The notes under the pieces were generated by a model, which was given only the letters and a program-made list of their open reading frames with translations, searched no databases and had not been told where the DNA came from. Shown in pieces: positions 1 to 5,031 of a DNA stretch of 5,031 nt; positions within the stretch are counted from its first letter, which is position 1; each line of letters opens with the position of its first letter. The stretch is taken from assembly GCA_017445685.1 (NCBI GenBank), contig JAFSTS010000279.1:1-5031 (forward strand), read 5' to 3'. Made by a program: the position numbers and the translations under genes. Source of the DNA: Clostridia bacterium. Its GTDB lineage: Bacteria; Bacillota_A; Clostridia; Oscillospirales; Acutalibacteraceae.

Positions 1-218
1 ATTTCGGAAATATCGCCGCCCTCTTTTTTAATTTGAGGAATCTTTTTGCTTGCCTGATTTTGTTCCTGTTTAAGAGCGTCTGTTTTTGTCATTATTTCGC
101 GGCGCTGTTTATCAATTTCAAGAACTTCGTCGACGAGAGCGTCCATGTTCTTATTTCTCGTTTTCATTGCAGCCTTGACTTTTTCGGGATTTTCTCTGAT
201 TACTTTTATGTCGAGCAT
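1..218 (-). CDS. serS: Seryl-tRNA synthetase, N-terminal fragment (runs off the window)
   Basis: Partial gene: only the first 72 codons are present and the rest lies beyond position 1. The translation begins MLDIKVIRENPEKVKAAM and continues with DEVLEIDKQRREI, which is the characteristic start of bacterial seryl-tRNA synthetase (class II), the cytoplasmic enzyme that charges tRNA-Ser with serine. The visible part is rich in Lys, Glu and Gln and would form the start of the long N-terminal antiparallel coiled-coil arm that grips the extra arm of tRNA-Ser. The catalytic core is not in the window. The ATG at 218 is chosen because a perfect GGAGG (227-231) lies 8 nt upstream of it. The gene begins 36 nt after the parB stop, and I see no convincing promoter in that gap, so co-transcription with parA-parB is plausible. 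serS downstream of parB is a neighbourhood known from Clostridia. Confidence 0.93.
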   Translation of the reverse strand, partial: MLDIKVIRENPEKVKAAMKTRNKNMDALVDEVLEIDKQRREIMTKTDALKQEQNQASKKIPQIKKEGGDISE

Positions 219-254
219 ATTTTTTTCCTCCAAAAAATATTATAATTTATATAT

Positions 255-1109
255 TTATTCAAAAGCTTTTATAAGCTTTTTTAAATCTTCTTTATCAAAA
301 AATTCTATTTTTAAAGTTCCTTTATCTTTTACGCAGGTGATTTGAACTTTTCTTCCGAGGCTTTCGCTCAAAGCAAACTGCGCTTCATCATAAAAAATAT
401 CCCGTTTTGCAGATTGTTTTTGAGGAAGCTTTTTCTGACTTTTTATCTTTTTAACAAGAGCTTCTGTCTGCCTTACAGAAAGCGACTGCTCAACCGTAAT
501 TTTTGCCGCAAGAAGAATATCTTCTTCATTTTCAAGCGATAAAAGAGCTTTTGCGTGGCCTGAGCTTAAAACATTTTCTTTGAGCATTTGTTTTATGTTT
601 TCGGGAAGTCTGAGAAGACGCAGCGCATTTGCAACAGCGCTTCTTGATTTTCCGATTTTTTCACTCACCTGCTCCTGAGTCAAACTAAATTTTTTAATAA
701 GCTGATCTATTCCTTCGGCTTCTTCGATCGGGTCGAGATCTTCTCTTTGAAGATTTTCTATCAGCGCAAAAGACATTGCCTGCTCAGGAGTCATTTCCCT
801 GACGACCGCCGGGATTTCCGTCAGTCCTGCCATTCGTGAAGCTCGCCATCTTCTTTCACCGGCAACGATCTGGTAAGTTCCGTCTGAAAGCGGTCTTACA
901 AGTATCGGCTGAAGAACACCATGCTCTGAGATACTTTTTGAAAGCTCGGCGAGAGCTTCCTCGTCAAAATATTTTCTCGGCTGCTGACTGTTGGCTACGA
1001 TGTCTATGATTTTAATTTTATCTGTTGAGCCGACAGTTATGTCGTCGACCGAATTTTCAATAAAAAGAGAATTGAAACCCTTTCCCAAGCCGCCTTTTTT
1101 TACAACCAT
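255..1109 (-). CDS. parB: Chromosome partitioning protein ParB (Spo0J)
   Basis: A 284-aa ParB, usual length for chromosomal members. ParB is a CTP-dependent DNA clamp that loads at parS, spreads along DNA, stimulates ParA and helps recruit SMC. Visible parts: an N-terminal basic peptide (KKGGLGKGFNSLF, residues 4-16) of the kind that activates ParA ATPase; the QPRKYFD motif (43-49); the nucleotide-binding motif GERRWRA (84-90); the second CTP motif ENLQR (118-122), intact; a helix-turn-helix around 143-168 with the GKSRSAVANALRLL recognition segment; and a C-terminal dimerisation domain after a basic linker near residue 220. The start is set at ATG 1109, because GGGAGG (1118-1123) is 8 nt upstream. 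An in-frame TTG at 1115 would be 2 codons longer but sits only 2 nt from that site. The gene begins 17 nt after the parA stop, so the two form an operon. Confidence 0.96.
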   Translation of the reverse strand: MVVKKGGLGKGFNSLFIENSVDDITVGSTDKIKIIDIVANSQQPRKYFDEEALAELSKSISEHGVLQPILVRPLSDGTYQIVAGERRWRASRMAGLTEIPAVVREMTPEQAMSFALIENLQREDLDPIEEAEGIDQLIKKFSLTQEQVSEKIGKSRSAVANALRLLRLPENIKQMLKENVLSSGHAKALLSLENEEDILLAAKITVEQSLSVRQTEALVKKIKSQKKLPQKQSAKRDIFYDEAQFALSESLGRKVQITCVKDKGTLKIEFFDKEDLKKLIKAFE

Positions 1110-1126
1110 GGACAAAACCTCCCTTA

Positions 1127-1891
1127 TTATTTATTCTTTTTAATAAACTCGTCTGCAAGAGATAAATATGCCTCTGAGCCCTTTGATCTCCTGTCGTAAT
1201 ATATTACAGGCTGTCCAAAGCTCGGAGCTTCGGATATTCTGACATTTCGCGGAATAAACGAAGAATAAACTTTTTTCGGAAAATATTTTTTCACTTCTTC
1301 AACGACCTGCTGAGTAAGATTCAATCTGCCGTCATACATTGTAAGTACGATCCCGTCAATATCTATATATCCGTTATAAAGCTTTTTGACCTGCCTTATC
1401 GTTGAAATAAGCTGTGAAAGACCTTCAAGCGCATAATATTCGCACTGGATCGGTATCAGCACAAGATCGCTTGCACACAGTGAATTTATTGTAATTAGTC
1501 CCAGAGACGGCGGACAGTCAAGAAAAATAAAGTCGTAATCATCTTTTATCAGCGAAAGAGCATTTTTCAGGTTTGACTCTCTTGACGGCATATTTATAAG
1601 TTCGATTTCCGCTCCGGCAAGGTCAATACTTGACGGAATAACGCTGACATTATCAAACTCTGTTTTTACCACAATATCCTTTGCCTTTGCGCTTTTAGTC
1701 AAAAGATCGTAAGAGGAAAGCTCAAGCTCTCTTTTGTTGATTCCGAAACCGCTTGTTGCGTTTCCCTGTGGATCAATGTCGACAAGCAAGGTCTTATATC
1801 CTTTCAAACCGACGGCTGCCGCAAGGTTTACGGCTGTTGTCGTTTTTCCGACGCCGCCTTTTTGGTTTATTACACAAACTGTTTTTCCCAT
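1127..1891 (-). CDS. parA: Chromosome partitioning ATPase ParA (Soj)
   Basis: A 254-aa ParA/Soj ATPase, typical length for the short chromosomal type without an N-terminal DNA-binding domain. It binds DNA non-specifically as an ATP dimer and is released by ParB; in Bacillus it also influences DnaA. Visible motifs: deviant Walker A KGGVGKTT (residues 11-18, signature lysine K11); LLVDIDPQGNAT (35-46); Walker B FIFLDCPPS (121-129, D125); and the C-terminal segment RNVRISEAPSFGQPVIYYD, typical of the family. No key residue appears to be missing. The ATG at 1891 has AGAGG (1897-1901) 5 nt upstream, a somewhat short spacing. The gene has its own apparent promoter about 150 bp upstream and is followed after 17 nt by parB. 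Confidence 0.97.
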   Translation of the reverse strand: MGKTVCVINQKGGVGKTTTAVNLAAAVGLKGYKTLLVDIDPQGNATSGFGINKRELELSSYDLLTKSAKAKDIVVKTEFDNVSVIPSSIDLAGAEIELINMPSRESNLKNALSLIKDDYDFIFLDCPPSLGLITINSLCASDLVLIPIQCEYYALEGLSQLISTIRQVKKLYNGYIDIDGIVLTMYDGRLNLTQQVVEEVKKYFPKKVYSSFIPRNVRISEAPSFGQPVIYYDRRSKGSEAYLSLADEFIKKNK

Positions 1892-1912
1892 AAAAACCTC
1901 TGCAAAAAGAAT

Positions 1913-1960
1913 CTAAAAATCAAAAAAATTCGAAAATAAGGCGTTTATTTTGATTTTTAG
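1913..1960. repeat. 13-bp perfect inverted repeat in the parA leader
   Basis: CTAAAAATCAAAA (1913-1925) is the exact reverse complement of TTTTGATTTTTAG (1948-1960), with 22 bp between. Inside it a smaller hairpin, AAAATAA (1933-1939) with TTATTTT (1945-1951), overlaps the right arm, so the two foldings exclude one another. The element ends 12 nt upstream of the AGAGG of parA. It could be an RNA switch in the leader or a DNA operator, but its stem is almost all A-U, so a chance match in AT-rich DNA is also possible. Confidence 0.45.
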
Positions 1961-2020
1961 CGTCATCGTGTAGTCTTTCATTCCGACACCAAAATCAAGT
2001 ACAAGGGCGCAATTACCCAC
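1913..2020 (-). other. Possible 35-codon small ORF in the parA leader (unrecognised)
   Basis: A GTG-initiated frame (2020-2018) runs 35 codons to TAG (1915-1913), directly after an in-frame TAA at 2021-2023. An internal ATG at 1981 would give a 22-codon version. The peptide contains ALVLDFGVGMKDYTMTLKIK and a hydrophobic, Phe-rich end (ALFSNFFDF). I do not recognise it. There is no Shine-Dalgarno sequence before the GTG or the ATG, which argues against translation. Its first two thirds are visibly richer in GC than the flanking DNA. It may be a leader peptide, part of a structured RNA, a gene remnant or a dispersed repeat; no function is claimed. Confidence 0.2.
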
Positions 2021-2042
2021 TTATACAAATATACACTGTACA

Positions 2043-2071
2043 ATTATATCATACTTTAAATTAAATTGAAA
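2043..2071 (-). promoter_or_regulatory. Probable sigma-A promoter of parA-parB (extended -10)
   Basis: On the minus strand there is a perfect TATAAT (2043-2048) preceded by TGA, giving the extended -10 TGATATAAT (2043-2051). A weak -35, TTTCAA (2066-2071), lies 17 bp further upstream; it matches TTGACA at only three positions, which an extended -10 can compensate for. Transcription would start near 2037, giving a leader of about 145 nt before the parA ATG. It is the best promoter-like sequence I found in the window. Confidence 0.65.
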
Positions 2072-2172
2072 GAGGATAAGAAAAAATATTTTTGAAAAAG
2101 GGGAGAAATGCAGAGAAAAAAAGTAAATTTTTTATGCAAAAAAACAATGCTGAACTGATTAATTCCAAAATA

Positions 2173-2226
2173 GAAAATAAATTAACAAATGCAAAAGCTC
2201 CGCCGAGGGTACGACGGAGCTTCTGC
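2173..2226 (-). terminator. Probable intrinsic terminator after noc
   Basis: AAGCTCCG (2195-2202) pairs with CGGAGCTT (2215-2222). The stem extends inward by a C-A mismatch and two pairs to a 6-nt loop (2206-2211), and outward by GCA/TGC (2191-2193 with 2224-2226) across one mismatch. Read on the minus strand the stem is followed by a T-rich but interrupted tract (2173-2190, ATTTGTTAATTTATTTTC). On the plus strand the following bases are G-rich, so it should act only in the direction of noc. It starts about 60 nt after the noc stop. Confidence 0.65.
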
Positions 2227-2251
2227 TGTGGATGTGGGGTGTGAAAGAGAA

Positions 2252-2293
2252 AGATATGGGTTTATATAAAATCACTTGCGTGATCCTATATCT
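2252..2293. repeat. Nested inverted repeat overlapping the noc stop codon
   Basis: AGATATGGG (2252-2260) is matched by CCTATATCT (2285-2293) with one mismatch. Inside, ATCAC (2271-2275) and GTGAT (2280-2284) close a 4-nt TTGC loop. The left side also carries TTTATATAAA (2261-2270), itself a perfect 10-bp palindrome. The noc TAG (2286-2288) lies in the right arm. It may protect or shape the 3' end of the noc transcript ahead of the terminator; no T-run follows, so it is not a terminator by itself. Confidence 0.35.
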
Positions 2294-3086
2294 TGTGGAT
2301 GGTTTTCGGTATTGTTACCGTATATCGAATAAATGAATCGTTTTCGAAATGTTCCTTTTGTGCCTGTATACCTGACTGATTCATTGTTAAGACTGCATGG
2401 TCAAGAGTGTTGACAAAAATTTTAAGGTCTTTAAAAAACATTCTTGTTTTACGGACGCTTTTTCCGTTTTTTTCATTAAATAATTTGTCAATCAAGTCTT
2501 CTGTCTGAGTAGCACTCAGGTTATTCAAAACTATTTTTTCAAGAACACACTTAATTTCCTTTTCATCGGAAAGTCTGAGCAGCGCTTGTGCATGGTGTTG
2601 AGTAAGGTTGTTTTGGATGATTGTATCTCTTATTTTCTGCGGCAGTGAAAGCAGCCGTAGCAAGTCTGATATTGAGGACGGTGGCTTACCAAGCAGTGAG
2701 GAAACATATTCGACAGTATAAGAGTAGGTTTTTATCAGCGAATCGATTGCCTGTGCTTCTTCAAAGAAATTCAGGTTTTGACGCTGAATTTTATCCGAAA
2801 GAGAAAGTATAGCTGCGCGCTCAGCCGAGCTTTCTATAATTACGGAAGGTATTCTGTTTATGCCTGCTATGACGCAAGCTCTGAATCTACGCTCGCCGGC
2901 AACGATTTCAAAGTCGTTATTTTTCAGAGGTCTGACAGTTATCGGCTGAAGTAGTCCGTTTTCAAGAATGCTTTGAGACAGGCTTTCAAGCTCCTGTCTG
3001 TCAAAGAACTTTCTTGGCTGTCTGAGATTTGGGACGATATTTTCAACAGGCAGCAAAACAATCTCCGAGCTGCGTGTAAAGTACAT
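2286..3086 (-). CDS. noc: Nucleoid occlusion protein Noc (ParB paralogue), short N-terminus
   Basis: A 266-aa ParB-family protein in the classic noc position, after rsmG and before parA. In Bacillus, Noc is a CTP-dependent clamp that binds its own sites, attaches DNA to the membrane and keeps the division machinery off the nucleoid. Visible parts: VENIVPNLRQPRKFFD (14-29); CTP motif GERRFRA (64-70); the second motif reads SDKIQR (97-102) where ENIQR is usual; a helix-turn-helix near 123-149 with GKPPSSISDLLRLLSLP. The C-terminal domain (about 214 to 262, from MFFKDLKIFVNTLDHAV to YTVTIPK) resembles that of Bacillus Noc rather than ParB. The ATG at 3086 has GGAGG (3095-3099) 8 nt upstream, and an in-frame TAA is directly before the ATG, so the protein cannot be longer. 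Only 7 residues precede the conserved core, so the amphipathic membrane-targeting helix of Bacillus Noc is absent. Name by context and C-terminus; a divergent ParB with another role remains possible. Confidence 0.82.
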   Translation of the reverse strand: MYFTRSSEIVLLPVENIVPNLRQPRKFFDRQELESLSQSILENGLLQPITVRPLKNNDFEIVAGERRFRACVIAGINRIPSVIIESSAERAAILSLSDKIQRQNLNFFEEAQAIDSLIKTYSYTVEYVSSLLGKPPSSISDLLRLLSLPQKIRDTIIQNNLTQHHAQALLRLSDEKEIKCVLEKIVLNNLSATQTEDLIDKLFNEKNGKSVRKTRMFFKDLKIFVNTLDHAVLTMNQSGIQAQKEHFENDSFIRYTVTIPKTIHKI

Positions 3087-3143
3087 TTAAAAAACCTCCG
3101 GGCGATGTCCTTTGACTATAGGTTACATCTTTTCCGGAGGTTT
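3087..3143 (-). promoter_or_regulatory. Hairpin sequestering the noc ribosome binding site; also terminator-like
   Basis: AAACCTCCGG (3092-3101) and CCGGAGGTTT (3134-3143) are a perfect 10-bp inverted repeat. A second helix inside, GATGT (3104-3108) with ACATC (3125-3129), is extended by CC/GG. In the noc transcript the upstream arm would base-pair over the whole GGAGG of noc. The downstream arm runs into TTTTTT, so the same hairpin has the form of an intrinsic terminator placed between rsmG and noc. Within the loop the RNA reads AUGUAA (3128-3123), a start codon followed at once by a stop. This looks like a control point for noc by attenuation or translational masking. The pairing is seen directly; the regulatory role is inferred. 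Confidence 0.6.
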
Positions 3144-3165
3144 GTCCAGTAAAAATAATCGATAT

Positions 3166-3181
3166 TGTTCCCCGTGGAACA
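3166..3181. promoter_or_regulatory. parS-like site between rsmG and noc
   Basis: TGTTCCCCGTGGAACA matches the Bacillus parS sequence TGTTCCACGTGAAACA at 14 of 16 positions. Its arms TTGTTCC and GGAACAA are perfectly inverted over 18 bp (3165-3182), with only the centre CCGT asymmetric. It lies 79 bp before the noc ATG, outside any gene. It is probably a ParB loading site and could also affect noc expression through ParB binding. Confidence 0.75.
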
Positions 3182-3197
3182 ACAAAATACTTTCTTT

Positions 3198-3911
3198 TTA
3201 CAGAGGATGTTTTGAAATCTGAGAAAAATTTCTGGGATATCTTGTCGGAGTTTGCGATATCTTTTTTATCAAAAATACATTTCTTTCGCCGGCAGAGGGC
3301 AGTGTCAAAGATTCGGTTTTTTCTATTATTCCGCCAAGAAGCTTAATGGATTTTTCGGCTTCCGAAGCTTCGTCAAGAGCTTTTGAACCTTTCATTGCTA
3401 TAAATGTGCCGCCGGGCTTTGTCAACGGAAGACACAGTTCAGAGACAACTTTAAGCTCGGAAACAGCTCTTGCAGTTGAAAAATCAAATTTTTCTCTGTA
3501 TTCCTGTTTTTGACCGAGGTCTTCTGCTCTGCCGACTATTGTTGTGCCGCAAAGAGAAAGTTCATCAAGAACTGCGCTTATGAAGTTAAGCTTTTTACCT
3601 GTGCTGTCGAGAAAAGTTACATCAAGCTCATTATTTGCAATCAGCAGGGGAAGACCGGGAAATCCTGCGCCTGTTCCGACATCTATCAATTTTTGTTTTC
3701 TCTCAAACTTAACGCTTTTCATTATAAAAAGCGAATCCGTAAAGTGTTTTAAAACGATGTCGTCAGGCTCTTTGATTGCCGTCAGATTAAACCTTTTGTT
3801 CCACTCAAGCAGCATTTGTGCGTAAATATCAAACATTTCAAGCTGTTTTTCAGTTAGGTCCACGCCAAAGGGTTTTACGCTTGAAAGGAGAAGTTCTTTT
3901 GAAATTATCAT
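3198..3911 (-). CDS. rsmG: 16S rRNA (guanine527-N7)-methyltransferase RsmG (GidB)
   Basis: A 237-aa protein of normal length for RsmG, which uses S-adenosylmethionine to form m7G at position 527 (E. coli numbering) in the decoding region of 16S rRNA; loss in other bacteria gives low-level streptomycin resistance. Visible family motifs: [10 protein letters not shown] (37-46), LKHFTDSL (54-61), SAM-binding [14 protein letters not shown] (77-90), [11 protein letters not shown] (100-110), RAEDL (128-132), ARAVSEL (147-153), and the late [12 protein letters not shown] segment. The C-terminus is the usual basic [13 protein letters not shown] tail. The ATG at 3911 overlaps the mnmG TGA as ATGA (3908-3911), suggesting translational coupling; the upstream GGGGAA is only a weak ribosome binding site. 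The next gene, noc, begins 111 bp downstream, after a parS-like site and a hairpin. Confidence 0.96.
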   Translation of the reverse strand: MIISKELLLSSVKPFGVDLTEKQLEMFDIYAQMLLEWNKRFNLTAIKEPDDIVLKHFTDSLFIMKSVKFERKQKLIDVGTGAGFPGLPLLIANNELDVTFLDSTGKKLNFISAVLDELSLCGTTIVGRAEDLGQKQEYREKFDFSTARAVSELKVVSELCLPLTKPGGTFIAMKGSKALDEASEAEKSIKLLGGIIEKTESLTLPSAGERNVFLIKKISQTPTRYPRNFSQISKHPL

Positions 3912-5031
3912 TTTTCGTTCCCCATTTTAGAAAGATAAATTATAAGAACGGAAATATCGGCAGGGCTGACACCGGAAATTCTTGACGCTTGTCCGAGATT
4001 TTCAGGAAGAACTTTGTTAAGCTTTTCCTGCGCTTCGAGCCTTAAACCCTTGATTTGAGAATAATCTTTTATAAAATCAAGCTTCCTGCACTCAATTCGA
4101 CGCATTTCCGCAACCTGAGAAAGCTGCCGCTTGACATATCCGTCATATTTGACATTGATCTGAACCTGCTCAAAAACCTCGTAAGGAAGCTTTGGCCTTG
4201 TTTTATCAAAAGGCTCAAGGTCATCATAACTTAACTGCGGTCGTTTGATAAGATCAATGAGCTTCACACCTGTGTTCATTTCAGATGTTCCCCGTGAAAC
4301 AAGAATTTCATTAATTTCGTCAGACGGTGCGATGACTGTTGAAGAAATTCTTTTCGTCTCTTCTTCGATAAGCTGTATTTTTTCAAGCAGTTTGTTGTAT
4401 CTCTCGTTGCTTATAAGACCGATTTCATGGCCAAGCGGAGTCAGTCTGATGTCTGCATTGTCCTGACGAAGCAGCAAACGATATTCTGAACGGGAGGTCA
4501 TCATTCTATACGGATCAGAGCAGCCTTTTGTTACAAGATCATCAATCAGCGTTCCGATGTAGGAACTTGCGCGGTCAAGAATAAACGGTGATTTACCCTG
4601 ACACTTTCTTGCAGCATTTATTCCTGCAACGAGTCCTTGAGCAGCAGCTTCTTCATAGCCGCTCGATCCATTGAACTGACCGGCACCGTAAAGACCGTCA
4701 AAGCCGGTAAATTCAAGCGTTGAGCGAAGAGACAGCGGATCGACGCAATCGTATTCTATCGCATAAGCCGTTCTCATAACATGGGCATTTTCAAGCCCCG
4801 GAATTGAACGGATAAATTTTAGCTGAACATCTTCGGGCAGGGAAGAGGAAAGACCCTGCAAATACATTTCTTCCGTATTTTCGGAGCTGCCGCATGGCTC
4901 TACAAAGATCTGGTGACGCTCCTTTTCCGAAAAGCGAACTATTTTGTCCTCAATACTTGGACAGTATCTTGGTCCGACGCCGTCTATTTTTCCGCTGTAA
5001 AGAGGGGAACGGTGAATATTGTCAAGGATTA
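3908..5031 (-). CDS. mnmG: tRNA uridine-5-carboxymethylaminomethyl modification enzyme MnmG (GidA), C-terminal part
   Basis: Partial gene: 373 residues to the TGA at 3908-3910 are visible, and about 250 N-terminal residues lie beyond 5031. The frame stays open to the window edge, so the ATG at 4867 is an internal methionine. MnmG is the FAD protein that works with the GTPase MnmE to modify the wobble uridine of several tRNAs. Seen in order: [21 protein letters not shown] (edge of window; its Cys matches conserved Cys277 of E. coli), [36 protein letters not shown], the FAD-region motif [55 protein letters not shown], and the helical C-terminal MnmE/tRNA-binding domain. The Rossmann GxGxxG motif is outside the window. 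The total length would be near 627, normal for the family. A parS-like site lies inside the gene, and rsmG overlaps its stop. Confidence 0.97.
   Translation of the reverse strand, partial: ILDNIHRSPLYSGKIDGVGPRYCPSIEDKIVRFSEKERHQIFVEPCGSSENTEEMYLQGLSSSLPEDVQLKFIRSIPGLENAHVMRTAYAIEYDCVDPLSLRSTLEFTGFDGLYGAGQFNGSSGYEEAAAQGLVAGINAARKCQGKSPFILDRASSYIGTLIDDLVTKGCSDPYRMMTSRSEYRLLLRQDNADIRLTPLGHEIGLISNERYNKLLEKIQLIEEETKRISSTVIAPSDEINEILVSRGTSEMNTGVKLIDLIKRPQLSYDDLEPFDKTRPKLPYEVFEQVQINVKYDGYVKRQLSQVAEMRRIECRKLDFIKDYSQIKGLRLEAQEKLNKVLPENLGQASRISGVSPADISVLIIYLSKMGNEK
4286..4301. promoter_or_regulatory. parS-like site inside mnmG
   Basis: TGTTCCCCGTGAAACA differs from the Bacillus parS sequence TGTTCCACGTGAAACA only at position 7 (C for A). 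It has the same orientation as the site at 3166-3181 and shares its CCCC in place of CCAC, so the local ParB may accept TGTTCCCCGTGRAACA. It encodes VSRGT within the C-terminal half of MnmG. Sites within genes are usual for parS, as ParB binding does not need an intergenic location. Confidence 0.78.

Larger units (their letters stand above)
1892..2285. other. 394-bp intergenic region between noc and parA
   Basis: No protein gene of normal size fits here on either strand. Going with transcription (right to left) it holds most of a complex inverted repeat at the noc end (2252-2293), a probable intrinsic terminator (2191-2226), an AT-rich stretch in which I see nothing more (about 2072-2190), an extended -10 promoter (2043-2051), a GC-richer stretch with a 35-codon ORF lacking a ribosome binding site (1913-2020), and a 13-bp inverted repeat shortly before the parA ribosome binding site. 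The order terminator then promoter suggests that the noc and parA transcription units are separated here. Confidence 0.7.

Noticed and set aside
239..244. Perfect TATAAT on the minus strand just before serS
   Set aside because: There is no -35 at a workable distance, and transcription would begin at the serS ribosome binding site. The gap is simply AT-rich.
261..280. AAAAGCTT/AAGCTTTT hairpin with TTAT loop at the end of parB, followed by T on the plus strand
   Set aside because: It lies within the last Lys-rich codons of parB, has only two G-C pairs, and points the T-run against the direction of transcription. It is best explained by coding for LKKLIKAF with AT-rich codons.
868..883. AGTTCCGTCTGAAAGC inside parB as a parS site, since Bacillus has one in spo0J
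   Set aside because: Only about 10 of 16 positions match and the central CACGTG is lost; likely chance.
1239..1254. ATTTCGCGGAAT in parA as a Noc binding site
   Set aside because: The central CCCGGG is broken and only about 10 of 14 positions match; it lies in conserved coding sequence.
2021..2302. Weak DnaA-box-like sequences (TTATACAAA at 2021, TGTGGATGT at 2227, TGTGGATGG at 2294) in the AT-rich gap, as a replication origin
   Set aside because: None matches TTATNCACA exactly, their spacing shows no order, and dnaA/dnaN are not in the window. The region may be near the origin by gene context, but this is not evidence for it.
3115..3148. TGGACA and TATAGT before noc as a promoter
   Set aside because: The spacing is 22 bp, too long, and both elements lie in or beside the hairpin. 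noc is more likely read from upstream.
3647..3662. CCGGGAAAT in rsmG as a Noc binding site
   Set aside because: Only half of the palindrome is present, and it encodes the conserved GFPGLP of the SAM-binding motif.
3510..3825. Open frames on the plus strand opposite rsmG (and similar ones opposite parB, parA, noc and mnmG)
   Set aside because: They lie wholly over conserved genes on the other strand, show no recognisable protein features and are shadow frames.

Overview
The window is an ordinary, well-conserved chromosomal segment from a low-GC Gram-positive bacterium, most likely a member of the Clostridia (Bacillota). This follows from the gene order mnmG-rsmG-noc-parA-parB-serS, strong GGAGG-type ribosome binding sites, AT-rich spacers, and the presence of a Noc protein, which is typical of Bacillota. 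Assignment below class level is not possible from the sequence alone. All genes lie on the minus strand, so transcription runs from high to low coordinates.

Layout in order of transcription. Positions 5031-3908 hold the C-terminal 60% of mnmG (tRNA wobble-uridine modification), with a parS-like site inside the gene at 4286-4301. rsmG (16S rRNA m7G methyltransferase) overlaps the mnmG stop by 4 bp and ends at 3198. The 111-bp gap 3197-3087 holds a second parS-like site and a hairpin that pairs with the ribosome binding site of the next gene and also resembles an intrinsic terminator. noc (ParB-family nucleoid occlusion protein) occupies 3086-2286. The 394-bp gap 2285-1892 contains a complex inverted repeat at the noc stop, a probable terminator, a clear extended -10 promoter, and a leader of about 145 nt with a 13-bp perfect inverted repeat. 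parA (1891-1127) and parB (1109-255) follow as a tight pair, then the first 72 codons of serS (218-1).

How the genes work together: ParA, ParB and the parS-like sites form the chromosome segregation and origin-organisation module. Noc is the ParB paralogue that couples chromosome position to division. MnmG and RsmG are translation-related RNA modification enzymes that commonly neighbour this module near the replication origin. The mnmG-rsmG-noc genes appear to be one transcription unit with a possible attenuation point before noc. The parA-parB pair, perhaps with serS, appears to form a second unit from its own promoter.

I found no evidence of a new multi-gene system. The points worth a second look are in regulation and in Noc: the ribosome-binding-site hairpin before noc, a Noc that lacks the N-terminal membrane-targeting extension and has DK in place of the usual EN in the CTP-binding motif, two variant parS sites, and an unexplained GC-richer stretch with a 35-codon ORF in the parA leader.
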